Positions 22,200 through 32,613 of a DNA stretch of 64,000 nucleotides are shown here, in pieces. A program made the translations under genes and the position numbers. The DNA lies in assembly GCA_030280995.1 (NCBI GenBank), contig JASXTE010000012.1:6891001-6955000 (forward strand). The letters run 5' to 3'. The notes under the pieces are model-generated. The model did not search any database, was not told the origin of the DNA, and worked only from the letters and a program-made list of their open reading frames with translations. The first letter of the stretch is position 1, and every line of letters begins with the position of its first letter. Source of the DNA: Hemileia vastatrix (Eukaryota > Basidiomycota > Pucciniomycetes > Pucciniales > Zaghouaniaceae).

Positions 22200-22950
22200 G
22201 GCCAATCTTATGAGGATATTAAAAATTACTTGACTCTTTTAATTGATTATTTGTCTTTTTGGTTAATGGTTGGGGAATAACTTTGATAGTTACTTTTAAT
22301 CTTATCAAAAACATTTATATCATTTCAATTATACCTTTTGTCCTTACTGGACTCTAAAACATTGCACTTTTAGAATTTTAGATGGTAAAATAATACTGAA
22401 ACCTATGCGAAAATCCTCATCATAAACATACTTTTATCACCTCACCACAAATTTTCATTTATAAATATAGCTAAGTCAAAAAACTTCTATAGCTGTTTAG
22501 AAAATTTGGCAATAACCTCCCCTACATTTTATTGAAGTAAGGGGTTAAAGTCACCAACATTTAATATAATTACATAAATTAATAATTAAGATAACTCAAA
22601 TTTACTAGTTTAAAAGTAATAACAATTCCACAAGCCAAAATTCAGATCAAGTCTAAAAACTAAGTTTGGGACTTTCCACAGGTATGAGCTAGAGGAGCCC
22701 CATGAGCCAAATTAATGTTGTAATGATTACCATTTCTACAAAACAAGGTTGTTGAACCATTACTTTAGTTTAGCAAATTGAAATATAAGATTTATTTTTT
22801 AAAAATTTATGAAAGAATAATAAATATTTGATAACTTTACAAATCCTCATACTTTTTTAATCTACCTAATGTTTTATTAAATTTATTATTTTTACCTTAT
22901 TTTTTTATTTTTATGATTTTTTAGATTAGATATTGACTTATCTGATAAGA
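22200..22950. other. H2 internal non-coding segment
   Basis: No coding signal. It contains the GGCAATAACCTCCCCT...TTTATTGAAGTAAGGGG block (about 22508-22545) related to H1 14762-14910 and to 40240-40300. Bases 22580-22770 are the reverse complement of H1 14540-14720. This supports an inverted internal segment between the two elements. Confidence 0.5.
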
Positions 22951-22959
22951 GCAGCCAGT

Positions 22960-24080
22960 ATGTTTGAAGGTTTAGACATATGAAAATTGTCAGAAAAAGA
23001 AAAAAACACACATCAATGAAGGGGAAGAATAATAAGTAAAGAGAAAAGTAGTTGGAGGAAACTGGAAGGATAAATGCATGATGTAAACATTACTATATGC
23101 ATTATAAAATAAATAAAAGTAAAACTGGGAAAAAAAGGCTCAAGTATAAAGTTAATATCTCACCAACAACTGAACCAAATTCAAGTCAGTTTGTGAAAAA
23201 TGAAAGATAGGCTTCAGGAGAGTCTTCAGTTAGAAGAATATTAAATTTGTATATACCTAACCCTAATTTAGACTCTGATTTTTAAAATTTAACTAAAACT
23301 TGAAAAGTGATGATGGAAATTCCAACAAGAGGGAGATAAATGCCTAGATAATTATCCTATAAGAGTTTAAGAAGCATTATTCTATAATTATTCAATATAA
23401 AAATATGAAATAAATAAATTGAAATTTGGAAAAAATGCTCAACTTAAAAGGTAAATATATTAGCATCCACTTAACCAAATTCATATCCCTTTTAGAAATG
23501 AAAAATAGTCTTCAGGACAATCTTCAGTTAAAAGGAAATTAGTGTTGAATAAAACTAACCCTAATTTGGACTCAGATTTTCAAAATTTCACAAAAACATA
23601 AAAAATGATGATGAAAACTTAAACAAGAGGGAGATAAAAGCCTATATAATCATCAGATAGTAGTTTCAGAAGCCTTATTCTCTAATTATGCAATATAAAA
23701 AAGAAATAAATAAAGTGAAATTTGGAAAAAAAGGCTCAACTTTAAAGGTCAAAATCTCAGCAACCACAAAACCAAATTCAAACCTATTTGTGGGAAATGA
23801 AAGAACGGCTTCAGAAATATCTTCAGTTAAAAAGAAACTTTATTTAAATAAACCTAAACCTAATTTGTTTTATAAAAACATGAAATAAAAATATGTCAAA
23901 ATTGGAAAAAAGGCTCAACTTTAAAGTCAATATTTCAGCAACAACTGAACCAAATTCAAAACCATTTGTGAGAAATGAAAGATATCCTTCAGGAAAGTCT
24001 TCTTTTAAGAGGAAGTTAGATTAGTATAAATTTAACCCTGATTCCAACTCTTATTTTCAGAATTTTACAAAACCTTGATA
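22960..24080. repeat. Tandem repeat, about 300-base units, in H2
   Basis: Four diverged units lie here, marked by ACCAAATTCA at about 23175, 23475, 23771 and 23949, giving spacings of 300, 296 and a shortened 178. Each unit has TGAAAGATA-like, CTTCAGTTA, CCTAACCCTAATTTGGACTC, GAGGGAGATAAA and GGCTCAACTTTAAAGGTC blocks. H1 13390-13760 is the inverted counterpart. It is non-coding. Confidence 0.8.
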
Positions 24081-24799
24081 AGTGATAATGAAAAAGACAA
24101 AATGAGGAGTTGAATAAGTCCACTTTCATCCAGATGAGAGTACTACATATATTTAATTTTGAGCTTTTTATAGAAAGAAGGAGATATCATATAGGCATGA
24201 AAAAAAGGATATTAAATTTACCTTGATTAAAATGTAGGAAAAATAGAATGAGAAAGAGTGAAGTTGGGATTCGGGGGAAATTGAATATGGAGCAAGTGAA
24301 ATTCTTAAAGAATGTGCAATGTGTGTGTATCAATGACATGGAACCAAAAAAATTGAAATAGGGGAAAAGGGGGATAATGAAAATGTTAAGAAGGGATGAA
24401 AAGTAGAATGATGGAGCTAATAAATGAAAGAAAAGAGAGAGAGAAGAAAAAAGGTTAATTTTACCTTGAATATAAAAAAACACTTACTAAAAACATTTAG
24501 ATATAAAAAATAAAAATTAAAACAGGAAAAAAACAAAAAAAGTTATAATTAGAAAACATATAAGTAAGAATGAAAAAATGACTTACCTGGAGAGATGAGT
24601 TGAGAAAAGTATTGACATCAAATTATTTGAGGGATAAAAGAGGAGAGGAGGTAATGGATATGAGTGATGAAAGAAAAAAATAATGACTGCAAAATTATTC
24701 AAATGCAGAAAATATGTGATTTCTTGTTGATTCAATGAAGGAAAACAAGGAGACTGGAAAAAAAGAGACTATAACAGAAAATTCAAAATCAAAGTCAAT

Positions 24800-25086
24800 A
24801 TGCAAAAAAAATATAAGAATTTCAAGGAAAAATTCCTGAGAAGTCCTTAAAAACTCTTTAAAACTGGCTACAGATAGGTTAAGAAGTGTTTGGATGGTGT
24901 ACTTGGGGGTGTGAAGTACTTGTGGCTTTCTTGGAAGAAGGTAACATTTCCTGGCCATTTTTGATAAAAAAAGAAAATCTTCTTCAAGATCAGAATCAGA
25001 ATTTCAATCAGAGTCTAAGAGGAGATAAAGAGCTGTGAAATCTATTGCTTGATGTAGCTTATCATGATTTTAGAGTGAGGAAGGCA
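24800..25086 (-). pseudogene. PIF/Harbinger transposase N-terminal fragment (H2)
   Basis: The ATG is at 25086, at the same place relative to the right end as in H1. It encodes a Ser/Asp-rich start with two stops (former CAA/CGA), then LLPRKPQVLHTPKYTIQTLL, nearly identical to the H1 copy, and a FLRTSQEFFLEIL helix. It is cut off before the helix-turn-helix and the catalytic domain. Confidence 0.8.
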
Positions 25087-25361
25087 TGACTCTTATATGG
25101 TATAAAAATGGAAATGATGTACAATTTTTTGAGTTATTGAGTGTTATGCTTCGGAGTGCTGTTTACTGATGGAATGATGCTTAAAGGTCAATGAAATTAG
25201 CACTTTTGTTTGAGAAAGTTTGGATTTGAGTGAAATAAGTGACTTATTTCATTTTTAAATCCACCAGTGTTTGGGCTAATGTGTTTTGGAAATCCACACT
25301 TGAATAAGTGCAGATTTGGTGACATCTAGGTGCAGATTCTCCAGAACTGAAACCCCCTAAT

Positions 25362-26225
25362 ATAAATTTCAAACTAATATAATTTTTTTTACTAAACTTA
25401 GATTTATTTATGAAGGGGCAGCATCAAAGTACTTGAACACACCATAAAATTAATGGCTTATAAAAATTAAAGCACCACAATTATTATCCATCATTTTTTA
25501 ACAATAAATGAGTTACTTTATGTGGAGAATATCAAGGTTTTATTCTAATTAAAAGCTTTTTGGTATGTATTTCTTTTATCTTTTTTTCATTTTTTTACAG
25601 GTGTACTAACATTTTAACTGCTTCCAGTTACTACCACAATTTCACTCCCCCTCTCACTAGAAGAAAACTTGAAATTGGATAGAAAGAGCCAAAATTTTAC
25701 TCCACATGTAGTTACATTAATCAAGATGATAATGATAGAAACTTTATCTCTAACATTTATAATCAAATACTGTTGAAGTATCAAAACCTAATGAGACTTT
25801 TGTGACTCAGATTGTGTCTTCCTTACTTTTTCTAAAAGTTCTCATCAGGGGGAATTGAGTAGGACTTACTAGCAATTTCCCTAGTGTAAACTTATTTGAG
25901 CAAAGATTTAACATGTTTAGAGAATAATTTTTTCCTTTGTGTGCCTTTGTACACAAAAAAACTCAAACTCGGTTCAATAAGTTGATTAATTACTGGTGTA
26001 AAAAGTTCTCAGTGAGGGGAGTTACTTTAAGCTACCCATAAATTTCCCTGAGGGTCTGGTGATTACCTTTCAGAGAGTATTAAAGAAGGTATAGATCCAA
26101 TAATGTAAATTCATAAAAAATAATGAATATCCTACTCAAAAACAAAGTGCACCTTCTAACACTGGGTGAAAAATGATTCAGATTACCAAAATTCCTCCTA
26201 GGTAAGGCTTTACCCAGTTTTAAAA
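25362..26225. other. Unassigned stretch with a direct repeat
   Basis: No gene seen. Two related blocks at about 25845-25915 and 25995-26070 share AAAGTTCTCA, a GGGG-A-GTT core and ATTTCCCT. The first ends in TTACTAGCAATTTCCCTAGTG, whose complement begins CACTAGGGAAAT and resembles the CACTA-like MITE ends seen elsewhere. Confidence 0.4.
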
Positions 26226-26229
26226 ATGA

Positions 26230-27215
26230 CCATATTTCAAGCTTTTCTTTCAAGCCCCACCCTCAAAATTTAAATGTGGGGTCATGCTGGCTACTACAGA
26301 CTTCCATTCAGCTCTGGATATTGACCCTTTTGACTGAGTGCAGGCCCAGTAGCAGGAAATAACTCTCTTCAAAACTGAGTGCACTCCAAACCAAGAGAGC
26401 TAACTAAATATGAAGTTCTCCATTCCACACCAACTCCCTTTGTGCTTCCCACAGAACCATATAGAAACAACACCATTTACACACAAAGTGTGAGTTCTTA
26501 TTGAAACTGAACCTTGCATACATTGTGCCTTGAAATGAGTTAATTGAAAATAACAGTAGAATATCATGACATTTTCTCCCACAAAAATTTGATGGAAAGA
26601 ATAAATTTCACTTCCAAAGCATTATAGCTCAAGTAGTTTCCCCTTAGTAAATATTAAAAAATAGTCACTATCTTAAGATTATATAAATCAATTGTAACAA
26701 ATATTCTCTACTCCCTTCAGTTAAATTTTACTCCAAATGGAGGTGATAATTATTTTTTTCTAATATTATCTTCTACAATATCACCTGATGAGGGTTATGA
26801 GGGAAATACACACATGTCAATGAAAAGGGGTAACATAAATATTTGATTAAAAGGAAGAGAAATGGCTTTATATCTTTGTAGGAGAAAATATCATGGAAAG
26901 CCACTTCTATGTGCAATTGACTCATGGAAAGGCAAAATCTACACAAGGTGCAGTTGAAGTACGAGCTCACACCTTGTATATGAGTGGTTTTATTTGTATA
27001 GGTTACTATGGGTGACACAAAGGGAGTTTTAATAAAATGAAAAATTTTATAATTAGTTTTTTCTGTGAGTTTGGAGCAGGGCCTGTGTTGAAGAGAGCTT
27101 TTTCTTGCTACAGGGGTGGAACTCAGTCACAAGAGGAACTTCCCCGGGTTGAAGGGTGGTCTGAAGTAGACAAGTGAAAAATGCTTCTGCAGAGAAAGTT
27201 ATGAAAGGGTATGTG
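26230..27215. repeat. Foldback structure with roughly 350-base inverted arms
   Basis: The reverse complement of about 26230-26582 aligns with about 26880-27215. Matching blocks are GGAGAAAATRTCATG, CTCACAC-TTGT-T, GACACAAAGGGAGTT/GCACAAAGGGAGTT, TTGAAGAGAG and CTGCTAC-GGG. The central loop is about 300 bases. Short minus-strand open frames in both arms come from this repeat and do not look like genes. It is possibly a long-inverted-repeat DNA transposon. No target duplication was located. Confidence 0.65.
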
Positions 27216-27229
27216 GGGGATCATCTGAG

Positions 27230-27832
27230 TATTTCAAATAGGGTTCAGGAACCCAATGGGGACCTCATGGAAGTTTCCCTCTATTTTCTTGCTGTGTGAA
27301 GAACTTAACATTTTTTTATTTTTTGGAAACAATACACTCAGGGCCACCCAATTTTTAATTGGTCTAGAAGGAAGCAATCCATAGAGTATAAGCCCTAAGT
27401 AGCATGTACATAAATTCATCAATGATGAAGGAGAAAGTGGTTTGAAAACACATATTTAAAAATAAGTCAATCAGGAAACAGTCTCTTGGTGTGAAAAAAT
27501 CTTCCAAATTGAAGATTTCTTTTTGCCAAATAAAATTTAAAAAATTATAGTGTTAAGGTCTTCATACATTATCTCAGTATTTCTTTGATGGTTTTTTGGG
27601 GAAAATAAATCTAAATACTTTTAGACCAAAGTTACCCTGGATCTTCAATAAGATTAATTGCAAGAATTTTTTTGTTCCAATATTCGTTCCTCTAAATGTA
27701 GGTTTTTATCATAAGCATAAGAGGGGTTTTTAAAGCATGAATCAAAAATAGTCAAATGTTGAGTTTCTTCAGAAGATGAAGAACAAAATGATATTTCCAA
27801 TCTAACTCAACACATGTAAAATTAAATTTACT
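27230..27832. other. Unassigned AT-rich stretch
   Basis: Nothing recognisable was seen between the foldback structure and Gypsy B's target duplication. Confidence 0.4.
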
Positions 27833-27837
27833 ATAAT

Positions 27838-29336
27838 TTTCAGCCTGTATATCCCCAGGACTGAGTAAAATCTACTTATAAGTTATGTTAAACACATGAA
27901 CTATACATGGGAATAATAATCAATAGTACACAAACAGTATACATAAGTAAAATGATGATAATATACAAAATATGCCATTATAACACCTTATATACACACA
28001 TATATCCACATTTTATAAATCTTATGTACTTAATATTAATTTGGAATATGTTAGGGTAATGATAAGAACCTTAAGTATAAGGCTACATAATTTTTAAGTA
28101 CACTTAAAGCTGTTATTTTCACTGTTTTATGCAAAAAACAAGAAATGCGCTTTATTTCACTTAAAAGTTGACTATATGCGCTATATATTTGAAAATATCA
28201 AAAATGCGCTTTGAAAGATTGATTTGTCTCATTTAGGACTATTGATTTTGCTATTTAAATGTATAAAAATAACACTTTGCAAATTTGGTGTTTATATGCC
28301 AGAAATGGCTTCTGTGTACTGGCCACATACTGCCTGCTTTTTTCCCGTGTGAATAGCTTCATTTTTAGCAAAGTTAGCTTTTTCACACTATAATTACCCC
28401 ACATTCTACACCCACTGTGGGGAAACACACTAAAATCGGCGACAGGTGCTTATTTAGTGTCCTAGCTTAATTAATAATGCATTGACCCTCTTTATATGCA
28501 CTAATTTCATTAATAACCTCATTCTTGGCACCTTATTTCACTACCACGCTTAAATTTGCCTAATTTTAGTCAAGGATTTACCCGTGCAAGGGCCTGCCAA
28601 GGACTGCATATAGTTACCCCACATCTCACGCTCCTTTTTAGGTTTTTGGGTGGTTTCTCAGTCAATATTGGGTAATTTTGAATGGGAATTTCACATAGTA
28701 TAATGTCATGATTAGCCCCATTATTTCTACAGTGAATCTTTCTTATAATTAAGCTACTATTAACCTTAAAATTTCCTCTTTAGACTTTTATATTATTGTT
28801 TAATACGCATATACTCTCTTTTTATCATATTCTTTAATTTTGATGGACTTTCCTTATTAATACAGGATTTTGGTTGTTGTTATTCTTCTAATTATGTTAT
28901 GGGATACTAGGAATTTTGATGGGCATGTTTATTAGTTGTCTGGAGGCGTCATTAACTGTGTATTGGGTGGTAAATCAAAGGAATCATTGGGGAACTCATT
29001 GTGTATAAAAGGAGGAGGGTTTTTGGTTGTATTTCTACATTCTTTATCATTTACAATTTACCAATATAACCAAATAAGTTACAATACATATCAATTAGTA
29101 CTTTTATAAGACTATTGAATAGTATCTGAATTATAAAATTTATTTTTCTACCAACTACAAAGATTGTAAGCCATATATAAAAATAGTGAGAATTATATTA
29201 CTGAGATCTTTAATTTTGATTATAATTTACTACTTATTGGATTAGTACTGCAGTATTCATATAGGACCATTAAAATCTTCTAGAGAACTGACCATTCAAG
29301 CTAGTTCACGTCTTTGTACTTGACCTCAGCCTGACA
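27838..29336 (+). repeat. 5' LTR of Gypsy B (1499 bases)
   Basis: It begins TTTCAGCCTG (TGTCAGCCTG in the 3' LTR, so the second base has mutated) and ends CTCAGCCTGACA. The block TGTATAAAAGGAGGAGGG near 29000 is a plausible TATA region, present in all copies. Confidence 0.95.
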
Positions 29337-29338
29337 AT

Positions 29339-29355
29339 TGGGGGCCTTTCCTCAA
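29339..29355 (+). other. Gypsy B primer-binding site
   Basis: Two bases after the 5' LTR the sequence reads TGGGGGCCTTTCCTCAA, beginning with the TGG expected for a site pairing with a tRNA 3' CCA end. Gypsy A keeps the same sequence (reverse complement at 18851-18867). The tRNA was not identified. Confidence 0.5.
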
Positions 29356-30006
29356 AAATTCTGTTATAATCCAATAAGTAAAAATTTCAAAGAAGGTACA
29401 CATAAATAAAATCCCTATAGAAATATTTGGATAATTACAACAGGTTGGGGTCACTTATATAGTGATTTCAGAAAAAGAAGCCCTGTTATATAATAAAATT
29501 GTGATATTGAATCAACAATTTTACCACTAATTTAACATATAATTGTTATTAGTGGGTCTGTCAATAGACCAATTAAATTTGAGATCTTTTCAGTTAAAAT
29601 TTTTACCACTAATTTAACATAAAATTGTTCTTAGTTGGAGTCTGTCAATAGACCAATTAAATTTGTGATCTTTGCAGATGATAACCAATTAAACTGATTA
29701 ATTGTTTTCTTTTACAGGACTCTTAATCCCTTTTCTATTGGTTTGTAAAATTCATTTATATTTGAAAAAGAAATCTTACTGACAGTTGTTTTTCTTTTTA
29801 ATATAAAAACACGGCTACATATTGTAGACCAGTTAAATCAAGTGACTACTTAAAAAGCATATTTGACTTTTGGCACTTAGAAATTCACTTCATACCAATA
29901 AGTAAGCAATAAAATTTTCTTCAGTGGTATTGATAAATACTGATAAAACTAATTTTGAAGTTTCCATATATAAACTTTCAATTCTTTAGAAAATTCCACA
30001 TAAAAA

Positions 30007-32613
30007 ATGTGTGACAACAATGACATTGTAATTAATAAGGAAAAACCTTATAACTTAAGACCTAGAGCTGAAAGACCTGTTACAGGACATTCAAATGGAG
30101 GGCCAGGAATCTCCCATAATAAAAAACACTCCGCCAATGTCTCTGGAGGAAAGGGAAAAGCTTTTAAAGCAAGTTTCAATAAAGAAAGCAAAAAATACAT
30201 TACAAGAACAAATTTGTTCCCTATCCACCCTATTGAACACCATGACAATAAGAGTCAAAAATATAGTGGACCAGATCAACAACCTGGAGAAAAGAGAAGC
30301 TCAAGGTTTCATAGAGGTCAACCAAGCTCTAGTAGACATAAAGGCTCAACCACCATCAGTGACACCCACCAATTCCGTAGCAATAACTCCAGTCCAAGAG
30401 GAGGATTAAAAAATCACTGTAAGCAAATGGAAATGGGATTGGTGCGCCCAAAATTACAACAATCCTCCACAGCAGGGCTCCAGCAGTCACCCTTACAGGG
30501 GAAAGGCAAGGAGAGGCAGGGGAAGTGGGATAAGACCTTGGTAAGTCACCAAACTCCTTATAATCAATTATATCAACCTGAAAATGAATTACTTATAGGT
30601 AATGAGATTGATAAGGAAATATTGGATATGATTGATAATGATTTAAAGGATTATTCATTTGAAAAAAATATGTTAAAATTATCTTTACATGAGGACAATG
30701 TAAATAGTTTTATTGATCACCAGGATAATGCTATTAATATAAAATTGGAATCAAATGATGAGTCTTCTGAGTTGGACACAGAAAAAATAGAGTATTTTTT
30801 GAAAGAGAATCCAATGGAATCAAAAATAATAAGTAAATTATTATTGAGAATTGAAAAATTGGAAGAGTTCTCAAAAGAGTCAAACAATAATACAGAAAAT
30901 GTATTATTACAGCTAACACAATCATTGAGTACTACAGCCAATAAATTAAAAATTATTGAAAATTCAAATGATGAATTAATCAATGAGAATAAAAGATTTA
31001 TTTCTGAGATTAGAAATTTAGAAAGTAAATTAGACCATACTCAGAATGTTATGGCTACCATTGAGGGACGTGTTGAATTCTCTTTTTCAAATGTAAATGA
31101 TACTCTAACTCATGTACCTGTAATAAAGGATAGGTTACAAAGAGTAGAAATAGAAGTAGCAAACATATTGAAAGATACTGAAAAAATAAAAGATAACACT
31201 TCTTATGTGGCAAGAGTACCTGTCTTCATGAAACACACAAATGAAACACCAATGATGGAACATGAACATAGTGTCATGGGCTCTGAGAACAGTAAATCAG
31301 TAAAAGATGAAATAAATGATCATCTTTCTAAATTAAGTGAATTACTGAATATTCCTCAGGTTAGGGAAGGAAGAACTAACCAAAAGAACTGGCCTGAATT
31401 AGATCAGTACCCTTCTTTTGACGGGGATTCAAAATCTGATTTGCAGCAATTCATACAAAGAATTGATAACTTAAAAATTTCATACAAATTACCTGATGAA
31501 GAAATTACTTCAAAGTTAATATCTTTATTTACAGATGTGGCCTTATTATGGTTTGAATCTGTATTGAGTGAGTGAATTAATTACTCCTGGAATGAATGGA
31601 AGGCACTAATTGAAAGTCAATTTGGTGGCCCAAAATTTAGAATCACTCCACAAAGATTGTATGAAAAGGCCAGATATAATATAAATGCTGGAGATAAACC
31701 TATGGTATTTTTAATGAATTTAATAAAAATCATGAAAGCCATGGATCCAAAAATGGATTATGAAGAGTGGAAAGAAAAGATAATATACAAGTTGCCTATA
31801 TCAGTTAAAGACATTGTTGTAGCTAGAACTGAAACCATCAGAGATACCTCTGGATTCATTAATATATGCAATGAAATATTATTAAACCACAAGTATGAAA
31901 CCAAGTATAACAATTACAGACAAAGTGTTGACGTGGTAAAGCCTACTACAAGTAAATTACCAGTGGAGAAGAAAAAACCTTCAGCTCCCCTTGTCCCTAA
32001 GAGACAGGAGAATAACACTTGTTACAAATGTAATGAACCTTGGGTAAAGGGTCACACGTGTAAGAATAGAATAAATGTTATTGAAACCTCACAGAATTCT
32101 GAACCAAGTAATCATGAAGATGAAAATATGGAATCCAGTGAGGATTGCAAAAGTAACATATCTTACAGTGATGATGAACATGAGATATTTGTATTAGAAC
32201 AGGATATTATGTTCCTGAATGATGCTATACCTCATACAGACACATCTTTAACTTCCATTGAGGAAGCTGAAATAATTAAAGATGTAACTCATGATACTTA
32301 CAAAATAACACCTATCAGAGCACCTGTTATTATATGTGGAAAAGAAATGAATGCCATTCTTGACACTGGGGCTGCAGGTAGTGTTGTTTCAATTAAGACA
32401 TTAATGAAACTTGATAGTAAGTACCAGGAAATACTAGAACCTGTTCATACAAAGAACTGGAGAGGTTTTGGTTCAGTATTAAATCCAATTGGCAAATACA
32501 AAACTGCTGAATTCTTTAAATATAATAATGGATATGTTAGAGCAGTATGTGAATTTGTAGTAATGGATAATAAAAATTGTAGTGATTGGTTTATTTTTGG
32601 CAATGATTATTGA
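30007..32613 (+). pseudogene. gag: Gypsy B gag and protease
   Basis: The frame opens at ATG 30007 (PYNLRPRAERP). It continues through acidic and coiled-coil segments (about 30830-31200), the gag core (DQYPSFDGDSKSD; LLWFESVLSE), and past a TGA at 31573-31575 through FGGPKFRITPQRLYEKARY. It then reaches a zinc knuckle CYKCNEPWVKGHTC (about 32020-32061) and an aspartic protease active site AILDTGAAGSVVS (about 32353-32390), and stops at TGA 32611-32613. Gypsy A has a TGA at the same gag position, so it predates both copies or is functional. Part of the N-terminus (30077-30543) shows coding signal in another frame. Confidence 0.88.
30077..30543 (+). pseudogene. Gypsy B gag N-terminal segment in an alternative frame
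   Basis: A second plus frame shifted by one base from the main gag frame encodes a heptad-rich stretch (SLEEREKLLKQVSIKKAKNT; IVDQINNLEKREAQGFIEV) and, after a TAA at about 30407, a Lys/Arg/Gly-rich tail (RGKARRGRGSGIRPW) ending at TAA 30541. Gypsy A encodes the same peptide (LEEREAQGFIEV), so this frame, not the 30007 frame, is probably the real gag N-terminus in this interval. Both copies have GTRAGT straight after the last Trp codon, so a splice donor or frameshift is possible. Confidence 0.6.

Larger units (their letters stand above)
20535..25358. mobile_element. H2: PIF/Harbinger-like element, 4.8 kb
   Basis: The termini AGGGGGTTCCAGTTCTGG and, from the right, AGGGGGTTTCAGTTCTGG are inverted repeats. 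The flanking triplets are AAT at 20532-20534 and 25359-25361. Subterminal AAGTG/GCACTT motifs match those of H1. It carries a plus-strand accessory protein pseudogene near the left end and a minus-strand transposase N-terminus near the right end. I see no oxygenase. The centre is filled by 300-base tandem repeats, so it is a degenerate, non-autonomous relative of H1. Confidence 0.82.
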
